A DNA stretch of 35,680 nucleotides from Burkholderiaceae bacterium (GTDB taxonomy: Bacteria > Pseudomonadota > Gammaproteobacteria > Burkholderiales > Burkholderiaceae_C): assembly GCA_030654805.1 (NCBI GenBank), contig JAURWR010000082.1:1-35680 (forward strand), written 5' to 3'. A model generated the notes under the pieces. That model was given only the letters and a program-made list of their open reading frames with translations. It searched no databases and had not been told where the DNA came from. The stretch's first letter is position 1, and the number at the start of each line of letters is the position of its first letter. Position numbers and translations under genes: made by a program. Below, piece by piece: positions 1-7,621 of this stretch.

Positions 1-513
1 AAGTGGCCGATGCTGCGCGACTACCAGAAGAACCGGGTCTGCACGCTGCTCGATCCGACCACCGACCCGCTCGGCAAGGGCTTCCACATCATCCAGGGGA
101 TGATCGCGATCGGCTCGGGGGGCGTCACCGGCAAGGGCTTCATGAAGGGCACGCAGACGCACCTCGAATTCATCCCCGAGCGCACCACCGATTTCATCTT
201 CGCCGCCTACTCCGAAGAGTTCGGCCTCATCGGCTGCGTCTCGCTGATGCTCGGTTTCCTGTTCCTGATCGTGCGCGGGCTGATGATCGCGTCCGAGGCG
301 CCCAACGTGTTCACGCGCCTGCTGGCGGGCTCGATCACGCTGAGCTTCTTCACCTATGCCTTCGTCAACATGGGCATGGTCAGCGGCATCCTGCCGGTGG
401 TCGGCGTGCCGCTGCCGTTCGTCAGTTACGGCGGCACCGCGATGGTGATCCTGGGCCTGGGCCTCGGCATCCTGATGTCGATCGCGAAGAGCCGGCGACT
501 GGTGCAGGGCTGA
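1..513 (+). CDS. rodA: RodA, peptidoglycan glycosyltransferase of the elongasome (3' part)
   Basis: The gene is cut by the window edge; only about the last 170 residues are present and the frame is open from base 1. RodA is an inner-membrane SEDS-family glycosyltransferase that polymerises lipid II for side-wall growth together with PBP2. Visible evidence: the stretch [17 protein letters not shown], several hydrophobic segments, and the SEDS C-terminal signature [14 protein letters not shown] near the end. RodA is preferred over FtsW because the protein ends soon after the signature with a short basic tail, and because mltA lies nearby, but the upstream mrd genes cannot be seen. The following gene, trpE, is convergent. 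No clear intrinsic terminator follows; a repeat array does. Confidence 0.9.
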   Translation, partial: KWPMLRDYQKNRVCTLLDPTTDPLGKGFHIIQGMIAIGSGGVTGKGFMKGTQTHLEFIPERTTDFIFAAYSEEFGLIGCVSLMLGFLFLIVRGLMIASEAPNVFTRLLAGSITLSFFTYAFVNMGMVSGILPVVGVPLPFVSYGGTAMVILGLGLGILMSIAKSRRLVQG

Positions 514-962
514 GGTCACAGGGCCCCAACTTCGCTGCATCCCAGCTCTTTTCTACGGACTTGCAATCAAACCTGTCACCCGGAAGGGTTGTCAGTCGTT
601 CGGTGGGCCCGTTTTCAAGGCTGTCCGCATGCAAGCTTGAGTGCGTTGCTGCCGAGGGCGCAGGGTGACCGGCTCCGCTCATGTCCCCCGGGCCTGAAAA
701 GCCAGGCCCTCCTCCTTCACTTCGCTGCGCCGGTCACCCCACGCCCCCGACAGCAGGCACGGTGGTTGCACGCGAAGGCATTCAAAACCCCGACTGCTTC
801 GGTGTTGGCAAGAGCGCTGTGACGAGTCGTTGTGTGGAGCGAAGTAAAGAAGGAGGGCCGGTCTCTTCCGGCCCGGGTGACATGAGCGCAACACAGCGAC
901 TCGGCGCAGCGCTCCCGTGCTGGCCTCGGTTGATTCGATATGTTGGAAAGCGAGAGCGGGTA
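514..962. repeat. Intergenic repeat array between convergent rodA and trpE
   Basis: This 449-bp gap holds no credible gene. It is built of related repeat segments in both orientations. Two 49-bp arms, 677-725 and 839-887, are imperfect inverted copies of each other. Each arm carries its own perfect 7-bp hairpin: GGGCCTG/CAGGCCC in the left arm and GGGCCGG/CCGGCCC in the right. The stems differ in sequence but both still pair. A 10-bp inverted pair, GGGTGACCGG at 663-672 and CCGGTCACCC at 730-739, is nested around the left arm. The segment around 600-672 also resembles the reverse complement of about 730-790. This fits a palindromic extragenic repeat family inserted more than once. Confidence 0.7.
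677..887. repeat. Imperfect inverted repeat with 49-bp arms
   Basis: The left arm (677-725) matches the reverse complement of the right arm (839-887) over nearly its whole length with scattered mismatches. The arms are separated by 113 bp. Both arms contain a short internal hairpin and end in a CTTCGC-type motif. The structure could fold as one long cruciform or as two separate hairpins, and could act as a bidirectional terminator between the convergent genes. Whether it is mobile cannot be told from one copy. Confidence 0.7.
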
Positions 963-2468
963 TCAAAAGCCTTCTTCGACCAGCTCCGCCGCGCGGATCA
1001 GCGCGCGCGCCTTGGCTTCGGTCTCGCGCCATTCCAGCTCGGGCACCGAATCGGCGACGATGCCGGCGGCCGCCTGCACGTAGAGCATGCCGTCCTTGAC
1101 GATGCCGGTGCGGATGGCGATCGCCACGTCCATGTCGCCGGCGAAGCTCAGGTAGCCGCAGGCGCCGCCGTAGATGCCGCGCTTGACGGGCTCCAGCTCG
1201 TCGATGATTTCCATCGCGCGCACCTTCGGCGCACCGGTCAGCGTGCCGGCGGGGAAGGTGGCCTTCAGCACGTCGAGGTTGGTGATGCCGTCCTTCAGCA
1301 GGCCCTCGACGTTGCTGACGATGTGCATCACATGCGAATAGCGCTCGACGGTGAACGCCTCGGTCACCTTGACGCTGCCGGTCTTCGCGATGCGACCGAT
1401 GTCGTTGCGCGCCAGGTCGATCAGCATCACGTGCTCGGCGCGCTCTTTCGGGTCGGCGCTCAGTTCGGCCTCGAGCGCCAGGTCGTGCTCGGGCGTGGTG
1501 CCGCGCGGCCGCGTGCCAGCCAGCGGGCGGATCGTCACCTTGTCGCCTGCGGGTGTGTGTTCGCGGCGCACCAGGATTTCCGGCGAGGCGCCGACGACCT
1601 GGAAATCGCCCATGTCGTAGAAATACATGTACGGCGAGGGGTTCAGCGAGCGCAGTGCGCGATACAGGCTCAGCGGGTTCTCGGTGTAGGGCTTGCGCAG
1701 CCGCTGCCCGACCTGCACCTGCATCATGTCGCCGGCGGCGATGTATTCCTTGGCCTTCAGCACCGCCGCGATGTAGTCGTCCTTGGCGAAGTCGCGCAGC
1801 ACCTCGTTCGGCTTGCGCCGTTCCACCGGTGGCGCCACGACGCTGTTCTTCAGCTTGTCGGCCAGCGCGGCGAGGCGGCGCTTGGCACGTGGCAGCGCGT
1901 CGCTCTGCGTCGGGTCGGCGTAGACGATCAGCGACAGCCGCCCCGACAAGTTGTCGATCACGGCCAGTTCTTCGCATTGCAGCAGCAGGATGTCCGGCGT
2001 GCCGAGCCCGCCCGGCAGTTCGGTGTGGGCCAGCTTGGGCTCGATGGCTCGGACCGCGTCGTAGCCGAAGTAGCCGGCGAGGCCGCCGCAAAAGCGGGGC
2101 AGACCGGGTTGCAATGCCACCTTGAAGCGCTGCTGGTACGCGGCGATGAAGTCCAGCGGATTGCCGTCGTGCCTTTCAACGACGACCCCGTCGGTCACCA
2201 CCTCGGTCTGGAAGCCGGTTGCTCGCAGCATCGTGCGTGCCGGCAGGCCGATGAACGAGTAGCGACCGAAGCGCTCGCCGCCGACCACCGATTCGAGCAG
2301 GAAACTGTGTCGCCGATGCGCGTCCGACGGCTGGCCGAGCTCATCGGTGCAGGCGAGTTTCAGGTACAGCGACAGCGGCGTTTCCAGGTCCGCGAAGGCC
2401 TGCGCAATCAGCGGGATGCGGTTGTAGCCCTCGTCGGCGAGGCGTTGGAATTCGGTGTCGGTGATCAC
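963..2468 (-). CDS. trpE: Anthranilate synthase component I
   Basis: This 501-aa enzyme makes anthranilate from chorismate, using ammonia from the TrpG subunit, as the first committed step of tryptophan synthesis. The N-terminal half has the TrpE-type regulatory segment LLESVVGGERFGRYSFIG, which carries the LLES motif linked to tryptophan feedback binding. The C-terminal chorismate-binding domain shows IRPLAGTRPRG, DLARNDIGR, AGTLTGAPKVRAMEII and GIYGGACGYLSF. These favour TrpE over PabB. The length is normal for the family. The start is ATG, with divergent apaG 116 bp away. No trpG, trpD or trpC follows: the next DNA is a repeat array and then the convergent end of rodA, so the partner subunit must be encoded elsewhere. 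Confidence 0.95.
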   Translation of the reverse strand: MITDTEFQRLADEGYNRIPLIAQAFADLETPLSLYLKLACTDELGQPSDAHRRHSFLLESVVGGERFGRYSFIGLPARTMLRATGFQTEVVTDGVVVERHDGNPLDFIAAYQQRFKVALQPGLPRFCGGLAGYFGYDAVRAIEPKLAHTELPGGLGTPDILLLQCEELAVIDNLSGRLSLIVYADPTQSDALPRAKRRLAALADKLKNSVVAPPVERRKPNEVLRDFAKDDYIAAVLKAKEYIAAGDMMQVQVGQRLRKPYTENPLSLYRALRSLNPSPYMYFYDMGDFQVVGASPEILVRREHTPAGDKVTIRPLAGTRPRGTTPEHDLALEAELSADPKERAEHVMLIDLARNDIGRIAKTGSVKVTEAFTVERYSHVMHIVSNVEGLLKDGITNLDVLKATFPAGTLTGAPKVRAMEIIDELEPVKRGIYGGACGYLSFAGDMDVAIAIRTGIVKDGMLYVQAAAGIVADSVPELEWRETEAKARALIRAAELVEEGF

Positions 2469-2584
2469 GTTGCGGGGCCCTCCACGGCCCGGGACCGCGC
2501 CCGGCGGCCAGGGTGCGCATTATCAGGGCGCTGCCCGCGTGAGGGTGTTCGGCGGCGAGGCGAGCTGCCTCCTAGAATGGCCCG

Positions 2585-2959
2585 ATGGCCCGTCCTGAAT
2601 TCACATGCTCTGTCTCCGTGCGGCATCTTGCCGAGCAATCCGACCCCAAGGAGCACCAGTACGCATTCGCCTACACGGTGACGATACGCAACACCGGTGA
2701 CGTCACCGCCCAGCTGATTGCCCGTCACTGGATCGTCACCGACGCGGAGAACCACATCGAGGAGGTCCGCGGCCTCGCCGTGGTCGGCCATCAACCGGTG
2801 CTCAAGCCGGGCGAGCATTTCGAATACACGAGCTGGACCCGCATCGCCACGCCTCACGGCACGATGCGTGGCACCTTCATGTGCATGACCGACGAGGCCG
2901 AACCGTTCGATGCACTGGTGCCCGAGTTCGGGCTCACGCTCGCTTCGGCGCTGCACTGA
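2585..2959 (+). CDS. apaG: ApaG family protein
   Basis: This 124-aa single-domain protein belongs to the ApaG family, a small beta-sandwich (fibronectin-III-like) fold. The molecular role is not firmly settled; apaG mutants of enterobacteria show cobalt sensitivity. Visible family marks are YAFAYTVTIRNTG near the N-terminus, ARHWIVTDAENHIEEVRG, VVGHQPVLKPGEHFEYTS and GTMRGTFMCM. The length is typical. It is divergent from trpE, and the following membrane-protein gene begins close to or overlapping its 3' end, so the two are probably co-transcribed. Confidence 0.95.
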   Translation: MARPEFTCSVSVRHLAEQSDPKEHQYAFAYTVTIRNTGDVTAQLIARHWIVTDAENHIEEVRGLAVVGHQPVLKPGEHFEYTSWTRIATPHGTMRGTFMCMTDEAEPFDALVPEFGLTLASALH

Positions 2960-2993
2960 TGCGGTTGCAATACCGCGCCCATCGTTGAACCCA

Positions 2994-5054
2994 GTGGAAT
3001 GGTCGGCGGCTTCCTCGTCGGTGTGGGACCTGACGGCGCTGCTCAATGCCGCCGCCCATGCGGCCGACCCGAAGGCGCCGCTGCCCGACCGCAACCTGTG
3101 GGTGATCCGTGCGCTCGAGTGGCTGAGGCACGCGCCGCTGTCGGGTGCCGGCGACGCAGGCGGTGATGCTGCAGCCGACGACGATGAGGCGCCGCGCGCG
3201 ACACCCCGCCCGGTGCTTCGGCTCAAGCATCTGCTCAATGTCCTCGACCGACACCCCGAGCACCGTGTCCAGGTGGCCACCGTGCTCGGTCGCTTCTGGG
3301 CCGAGATGGACAGTGCTGCGCTGTTCGCCGACTTCGGTTTCTCGTCGCGTGCCAATTTTTTCGGAGAGATCGGCCAGCGGTTGAAACTCAAGCTGCTGCC
3401 GCTGACGCCGGCCAGCACCGATCCGTCCGAACTGTTCGGGCTGCTGTTTCCGGGCGAGGACGACGGTTTGTGGCTGGAGTCGCTGGACGAGGTGACGCTG
3501 GCGCGGCTGTTGAATCTGGTGCCGAGCCCTCCGGTGGTGGAGCGCGCCTGGCTGACGCCGCTGCTCGACGCCATCATGTATCTGGCCAGTGCAGTGCGCG
3601 CTGCCGGCTTTTCGGGTGCGCTGCGACGGCGCATGAGCCCGGAACTGCTCACCGAAGCGCCGTTCCGCCAGCTCGCGGTCGTCGCCGAGCGCATCCGCGA
3701 GCTGGCGCTGGTGCCGTCGCAGGACGACGCGGCGCTGCTGCGCGAAGCCCAGTATCTGCGCGCGCTCCTCGACAGCTGCCGCCAGTGCGCCGACAGTGTG
3801 CACGGGCACCTCGAAGAACACGGCGTGTCGATCAACGTGGTGTTCGACGTCGATCAGCTGCGGCAGCGCACCTACCGCATCGAGCAGTTGCTCAACTGCG
3901 TCATCAGCCGCGAGCCGGCACGCGAGGTGACGCGGCTGCTCGCCGAACTGGTGACCACCGCCGCAGAACGTCGCAGCATCCGCGCGCTGTTCGCGCGGCA
4001 CTATTCGTTGCTGGCCCGCAAGGTGGCCGAGCGCAGCGCGGAAACCGGCGATCACTACATCACCCGAGACAGCGCGGCCTACCGCCACATGCTCGGCGCG
4101 GCAGCAGGCGGCGGGGCGGTGATTGCCGGCACCACGTTCGTCAAGTTCTTCGTGCTCGCGCTGGGCCTGTCGGCGTTCTGGGGCGGCTTCTGGGCCGGCA
4201 TGAACTACGCGGTCAGCTTCGTCATCGTGCACCTGTTGCACTGGACGGTGGCGACCAAGCAACCGGCGATGACCGCACCCGCGCTGGCCGAGAAGCTGGC
4301 CGACGTCGCCGACGATGCTGCCGTCGACCGGTTCGTCGACGAGGTCGCGAACCTGATCCGCTCGCAGGCCGCCGGCATCTTCGGCAACCTGGCAGCGGTC
4401 ATCCCGCTGGTGCTGCTGGTGCAGTGGGCCAGCCAGGCGTTGTTCGGCACGCCGCTGGTCCACGGGCACGCGGCCGAGCACGTGCTGGATTCGATCACGC
4501 TGCTTGGCCCGACCGCGTTGTTTGCGGCCTTCACCGGGGTGCTGCTGTTCGCCAGCTCGCTGATCGCTGGCTGGGTCGAGAACTGGTTCGTCTGGCACCG
4601 CCTGGACAGCGCGATCGCCTGGAACCCGCGCATCGTGGATCGCCTGGGCACGGCCCGCGCGCAGCGCTGGGCGATCTACTGGCGGACCAACATCTCCGGG
4701 TTCGCGTCGAACATCTCGCTGGGCCTGATGCTGGGCATCGTCCCGGCGGTTGCACTGTTCTTCGGGCTGCCCATCGAGGTCAGGCACGTGACCCTGTCGA
4801 CCGGGCAGCTCGCTGCCGCTGCGGCCGCGCAGGGCCTGTCGGTGCTGCAGCAGGGTCCGTTCTGGTGGTGCGTGGCCGGCATCGTCGTGACCGGCCTGCT
4901 GAATCTCACGGTGAGCTTCTTCCTCGCGTTCAGGGTCGCAATGCGATCGCGCGGCATCCGACTCGCCGACCGCAGCCGCATCCGGAAGGCGATCTTCCGG
5001 CGCGTGCGCAGCCACCCGGTTTCGTTCGTGTTGCCGCCCAAGCCACTCGACTGA
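2994..5054 (+). CDS. Large polytopic membrane protein of the 'site-specific recombinase' (Gcr-like) family
   Basis: The protein has about 690 residues. Databases often label this family 'site-specific recombinase' (gonococcal Gcr), but no integrase Tyr/Arg or resolvase Ser motif is visible. The N-terminal half is helical and soluble. The C-terminal half has several hydrophobic segments, for example around VIAGTTFVKFFVLALGL, FGNLAAVIPLVLLVQW and LGLMLGIVPAVALFFGL, so it is an inner-membrane protein of uncertain role. The open frame extends back to ATG 2910 inside apaG. Family similarity seems to begin near WDLTALLNAAAHAADPK, so a start at TTG 2985, GTG 2994 or GTG 3021 is also possible; 2994 is a compromise. 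It is likely translated from the apaG transcript. Confidence 0.75.
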   Translation: MEWSAASSSVWDLTALLNAAAHAADPKAPLPDRNLWVIRALEWLRHAPLSGAGDAGGDAAADDDEAPRATPRPVLRLKHLLNVLDRHPEHRVQVATVLGRFWAEMDSAALFADFGFSSRANFFGEIGQRLKLKLLPLTPASTDPSELFGLLFPGEDDGLWLESLDEVTLARLLNLVPSPPVVERAWLTPLLDAIMYLASAVRAAGFSGALRRRMSPELLTEAPFRQLAVVAERIRELALVPSQDDAALLREAQYLRALLDSCRQCADSVHGHLEEHGVSINVVFDVDQLRQRTYRIEQLLNCVISREPAREVTRLLAELVTTAAERRSIRALFARHYSLLARKVAERSAETGDHYITRDSAAYRHMLGAAAGGGAVIAGTTFVKFFVLALGLSAFWGGFWAGMNYAVSFVIVHLLHWTVATKQPAMTAPALAEKLADVADDAAVDRFVDEVANLIRSQAAGIFGNLAAVIPLVLLVQWASQALFGTPLVHGHAAEHVLDSITLLGPTALFAAFTGVLLFASSLIAGWVENWFVWHRLDSAIAWNPRIVDRLGTARAQRWAIYWRTNISGFASNISLGLMLGIVPAVALFFGLPIEVRHVTLSTGQLAAAAAAQGLSVLQQGPFWWCVAGIVVTGLLNLTVSFFLAFRVAMRSRGIRLADRSRIRKAIFRRVRSHPVSFVLPPKPLD

Positions 5055-5084
5055 ATTCGACGGCAGTTGGTGCGTGAGGACGGC

Positions 5085-5204
5085 TCAGTGACGAGAATCC
5101 GGTGCGTCGCGCTCTCCGTTGCGGCGGCCCGAGAACATCGTCCACCAGACGATCAGCACCAACAGCGCCGTGGCACCCAACGCTTCCAGGATCAACAGCC
5201 ACAT
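5085..5204 (-). CDS. 39-aa single-pass membrane protein, divergent from mltA
   Basis: This small ORF has an N-terminal hydrophobic segment (WLLILEALGATALLVLIVWW) and a short charged tail rich in Arg, Asp and Glu, so it would be a single-pass inner-membrane peptide. On the minus strand an AGCGAGG Shine-Dalgarno-like sequence lies about 9 nt before the ATG at 5204. A second in-frame ATG at 5213 is too close to that site. The start codon shares two bases with the oppositely oriented start of mltA. Function is unknown. The hydrophobic-then-charged design and the ribosome site argue that it is real, but its small size keeps confidence moderate. Confidence 0.55.
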   Translation of the reverse strand: MWLLILEALGATALLVLIVWWTMFSGRRNGERDAPDSRH

Positions 5205-6342
5205 GACACGCATCCTCGCTTTGTGCGCACTGATTCTAGGAGTGCTGTTCGGCTGCTCCAGCGTGCCCACCGGCACCCCGGTGTCGGTCGAATCGCTCCC
5301 GCCGGCGGCCCGACCGCCGGAGGCACCGGCCACCGAAGGCAGTGTGCAGCGCGGGCGCGCCCGTTGGGTGCCGGCGCGCTGGAGCGACCTGCCCGGTTGG
5401 GACGCCGATCGCACCGCCGAGCTGTGGCCCGCGTTGCTGCGTGGCTGCGACAAGCCGGCGGCGGGCTGGGCCAGCGTCTGCGCCGAGGCGCGCCGCGCCG
5501 CACCGGTCGACGACGCCAGCACGCGAGCCTGGCTCCAGCGCCATCTGCAGCCCTATCGGGTCGAGTCGATTGAGGGCTCGGACCAGGGGCTGATCACCGG
5601 CTACTTCGAACCGCTGATCGAAGCGCGACGCACGCCGCAGGGCCGGTTCCGGGTTCCGGTCCACGCACCGCCGGCCGACCTGGCCGGCCGCAAGCCGTAC
5701 TGGACGCGCCAGCAGCTCGATACGCTGCCAGCCGCCCAGGCCAGCGTGCGCGGCCGCGAGCTGGCCTATGTGACCGACCCGCTCGACCTGCTGATCCTTC
5801 AGATCCAGGGCTCGGGACGGTTGTCGATCACCGAAGCCGACGGCAGCCGGCGTCAGGTGCGAGTTGCCTTTGCGGGGCACAACGATCAGCCCTACAAGTC
5901 GGTCGGTCGCTGGTTGATCGATCAGGGCGAGTTGCGCGTCGATCAGGCGTCGTGGCCCGGCATCAAGGCCTGGGCTCAACTGAACCCGCAGCGCATCAGC
6001 GAGCTGCTGTGGTCCAACCCGCGTGTGGTCTTCTTTCGCGAGGAGCCGCTGCCCGATCCCACCGTGGGCCCGCGTGGTGCTCAGGCGGTGCCGTTGACGC
6101 CCGGCCGCTCGGTAGCGATCGACCCCACCAGCATTCCCTATGGCACGGCGCTGTGGCTCGACACCACCGAGCCGCTGTCGAACATCCCGCTGCGCCGTGT
6201 CGTGATGGCGCAGGACACTGGCAGTGCCATCACGGGCGCCGTGCGGGTCGACTACTTCTGGGGCTGGGGTGACAACGCCGAGCAGCAGGCCGGCCGCATG
6301 AAGCAGCCGTTGCGGGTGTGGGTGCTCGCGCCGCGCAGCTGA
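5203..6342 (+). CDS. mltA: Membrane-bound lytic murein transglycosylase A
   Basis: This 379-aa outer-membrane lipoprotein cleaves the MurNAc-GlcNAc bond of peptidoglycan, leaving 1,6-anhydro-MurNAc. The N-terminus is a lipoprotein signal with lipobox LFGC (Cys18). The MltA domain shows LITGYFEPLIEARRTPQG, LLILQIQGSGRL and FAGHNDQPYKSVGRWLI. The C-terminal 3D (Asp-Asp-Asp) domain carries AIDPTSIPYGTALWLDT, AQDTGSAITGAVRVDYFWG and GRMKQPLRVWVL. The frame is open upstream of ATG 5203, but only this start puts the signal peptide at the N-terminus. The 5' end overlaps the start codon of the minus-strand sORF, so its promoter must lie within or beyond that sORF. Confidence 0.93.
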   Translation: MTRILALCALILGVLFGCSSVPTGTPVSVESLPPAARPPEAPATEGSVQRGRARWVPARWSDLPGWDADRTAELWPALLRGCDKPAAGWASVCAEARRAAPVDDASTRAWLQRHLQPYRVESIEGSDQGLITGYFEPLIEARRTPQGRFRVPVHAPPADLAGRKPYWTRQQLDTLPAAQASVRGRELAYVTDPLDLLILQIQGSGRLSITEADGSRRQVRVAFAGHNDQPYKSVGRWLIDQGELRVDQASWPGIKAWAQLNPQRISELLWSNPRVVFFREEPLPDPTVGPRGAQAVPLTPGRSVAIDPTSIPYGTALWLDTTEPLSNIPLRRVVMAQDTGSAITGAVRVDYFWGWGDNAEQQAGRMKQPLRVWVLAPRS

Positions 6343-6387
6343 TGACCGCTTGCGCCGACCGATTGGCGCCGACGCCGTGCCTGCGCC

Positions 6388-6645
6388 TCACCGAACGTCC
6401 AGAACCTGCACCGGATCGAGTTCGAACCCGGGATAGTTGAACGCCCCGGCGACTTGCTCGCAATCGGCGGCTGTCGCGCCCTGTTGGCGCAGAACTGCCC
6501 ACCAGCGCGCCACGATCACTTGCTGAACATGGTCGACGATGGCTGCGGCTTGATCTTGCGACAGCTTGAACTGCCCGTGCTGCGACAGCAGGTTGGTGCG
6601 GTTTGCGTAGCGGTTGAAACTAGAAGCGGCAGTTGACTGCCGCAA
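6388..6645 (-). pseudogene. C-terminal remnant of a HipA-family toxin kinase
   Basis: About 70 residues resemble the extreme C-terminus of HipA-type serine/threonine kinase toxins: NRTNLL, then an amphipathic stretch QDQAAAIVDHVQQVI, then ARWWAVLRQQGATAADC and FNYPGFELDP. Full HipA proteins are about 400 residues or more, so the kinase core with its P-loop and catalytic Asp is missing, and no hipB antitoxin is nearby. The only start for the open frame is a TTG at 6645, with no good ribosome site. Similarity seems to end near 6606, close to an 18-bp palindrome and the transposase relic. This points to truncation by a mobile element. The HipA assignment is by motif memory. Confidence 0.6.
6626..6643. 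repeat. 18-bp inverted repeat at the hipA-remnant/IS-relic junction
   Basis: GCGGCAGT and ACTGCCGC are perfect 8-bp inverted arms around a 2-nt centre. The site lies where HipA similarity stops and about 60 bp before the transposase relic starts. It may be an IS end or a chance hairpin formed at the insertion point. Confidence 0.4.
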
Positions 6646-6703
6646 ACTCTGAGGACATTCAGCCCCGGCGGGGTGTTGCGCTGATTTTTGGCAGACTCAC
6701 CCG

Positions 6704-7270
6704 ATGGTTGAATCAAGACGCAAGCGACAAGGGGCCCTGGTCCAGGGCGATGAACAGGTCTCGCAGCCTGAGGTGGTGGACCTGCTGGGCGGGCGCATGC
6801 ACTTGCGCTGGGACGCCGCACGGACAACTTGTGTACTTCGCCGAGTTTCTGGCGGCCACCGGGGTGTTCGAGCGCTGGGTCTCAGCCTGTCCGCTGGCCT
6901 ACAGCAGCGGCAACGCGCCGACCAAGCGCGACGTGCTGGGCACACTGATGCTGGGGCTGCTGGCGGGCCACCGGCGCTATGCCCACATCACCGCGCCGCG
7001 CGGGGACGCGGTGGCCGCGCAGGCGCTGGGCATGAACAAGGTGGTCAGCGAGGACGCGCTGCGCCGGGCGCTCGAACGCATCGACTTGGCCGCCAGCACG
7101 GCCTGGATGCGCCCGGCGCTGTTGCATTCGGTGCGCGAGGCACTGGACAAGCCCTGGGTGCTCGACATCGACGCGAGCATCAAGCCGCTTTACGGCCGCC
7201 AGGAGGGTGCCGAGCTGGGCTACAACCCGGGCAAGCCGGGTCGGCCCAGCCACGTGCTGCACAAAGCGCG
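6704..7270 (+). pseudogene. Truncated, frameshifted DDE transposase relic (IS4-like)
   Basis: The reading begins at ATG 6704 (MVESRRKRQGALVQGDEQ, then VVDLLGGRMHLRWD). It continues in another frame from about 6817 (TPHGQLVYFAEFLAATG, then DVLGTLMLGLLAGHRRYAHI, VVSEDALRRALERID, VLDIDASIKPLYGRQEGA, GYNPGKPGRPSHVLH). So there is a frameshift near 6810-6830. The first catalytic Asp is present in LDIDASIK, but the rest of the DDE domain is gone after GRPSHVLH, where similarity ends abruptly. It is inactive on two counts. Assignment to the IS4-like group is tentative. Confidence 0.75.
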
Positions 7271-7621
7271 TGAGTTCGAACGCGGCGACACCGTTACGTT
7301 CGAAGGCCGCGACGGTCGAGGAATGAGTCGGCCCTGCACAACAGACCGCCTTCACCGGAGTCGCCAGCCGACGCTGGCTGAGCGTGCTGCTGCGCGCGAA
7401 AAGGGCAAGCAGCAAGTCAAAGGAGCAAAGAGCTACAGTTATCCGCCTCTGGCGGCTACAGTGCCGACACTGATTCCCGGGTCACTGAGATCGGCAGGCT
7501 GGGAGAAAAGCGGTGCAGCGGGCGTACGCCCGCGCCATCAGGGTGATCAGCGGTCCGAAAATGACAACTCGTCAGATGCTGATCTTCATGTGCTCCGAGA
7601 CATTGCGTGAGCACGACTTGA
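7271..7621. other. Gene-free stretch at the right end of the mobile-element relic
   Basis: No open frame here looks like a real protein. An inverted pair TTCGAACG (7275-7282) and CGTTCGAA (7297-7304) lies just past the point where transposase similarity ends and may mark a rearrangement junction. The rest is featureless to the eye. It ends at the stop codon of the convergent isomerase gene. Confidence 0.5.

Noticed and set aside
679-2091. 470-residue minus-strand frame overlapping trpE
   Set aside because: It is a shifted frame of trpE with an Arg/Ala-rich translation.
2934-5015. 693-residue open frame on the minus strand opposite the Gcr-like gene
   Set aside because: The composition is dominated by Arg, Gln, Ala and Asp, typical of an antisense frame; the plus-strand frame has coherent membrane helices.
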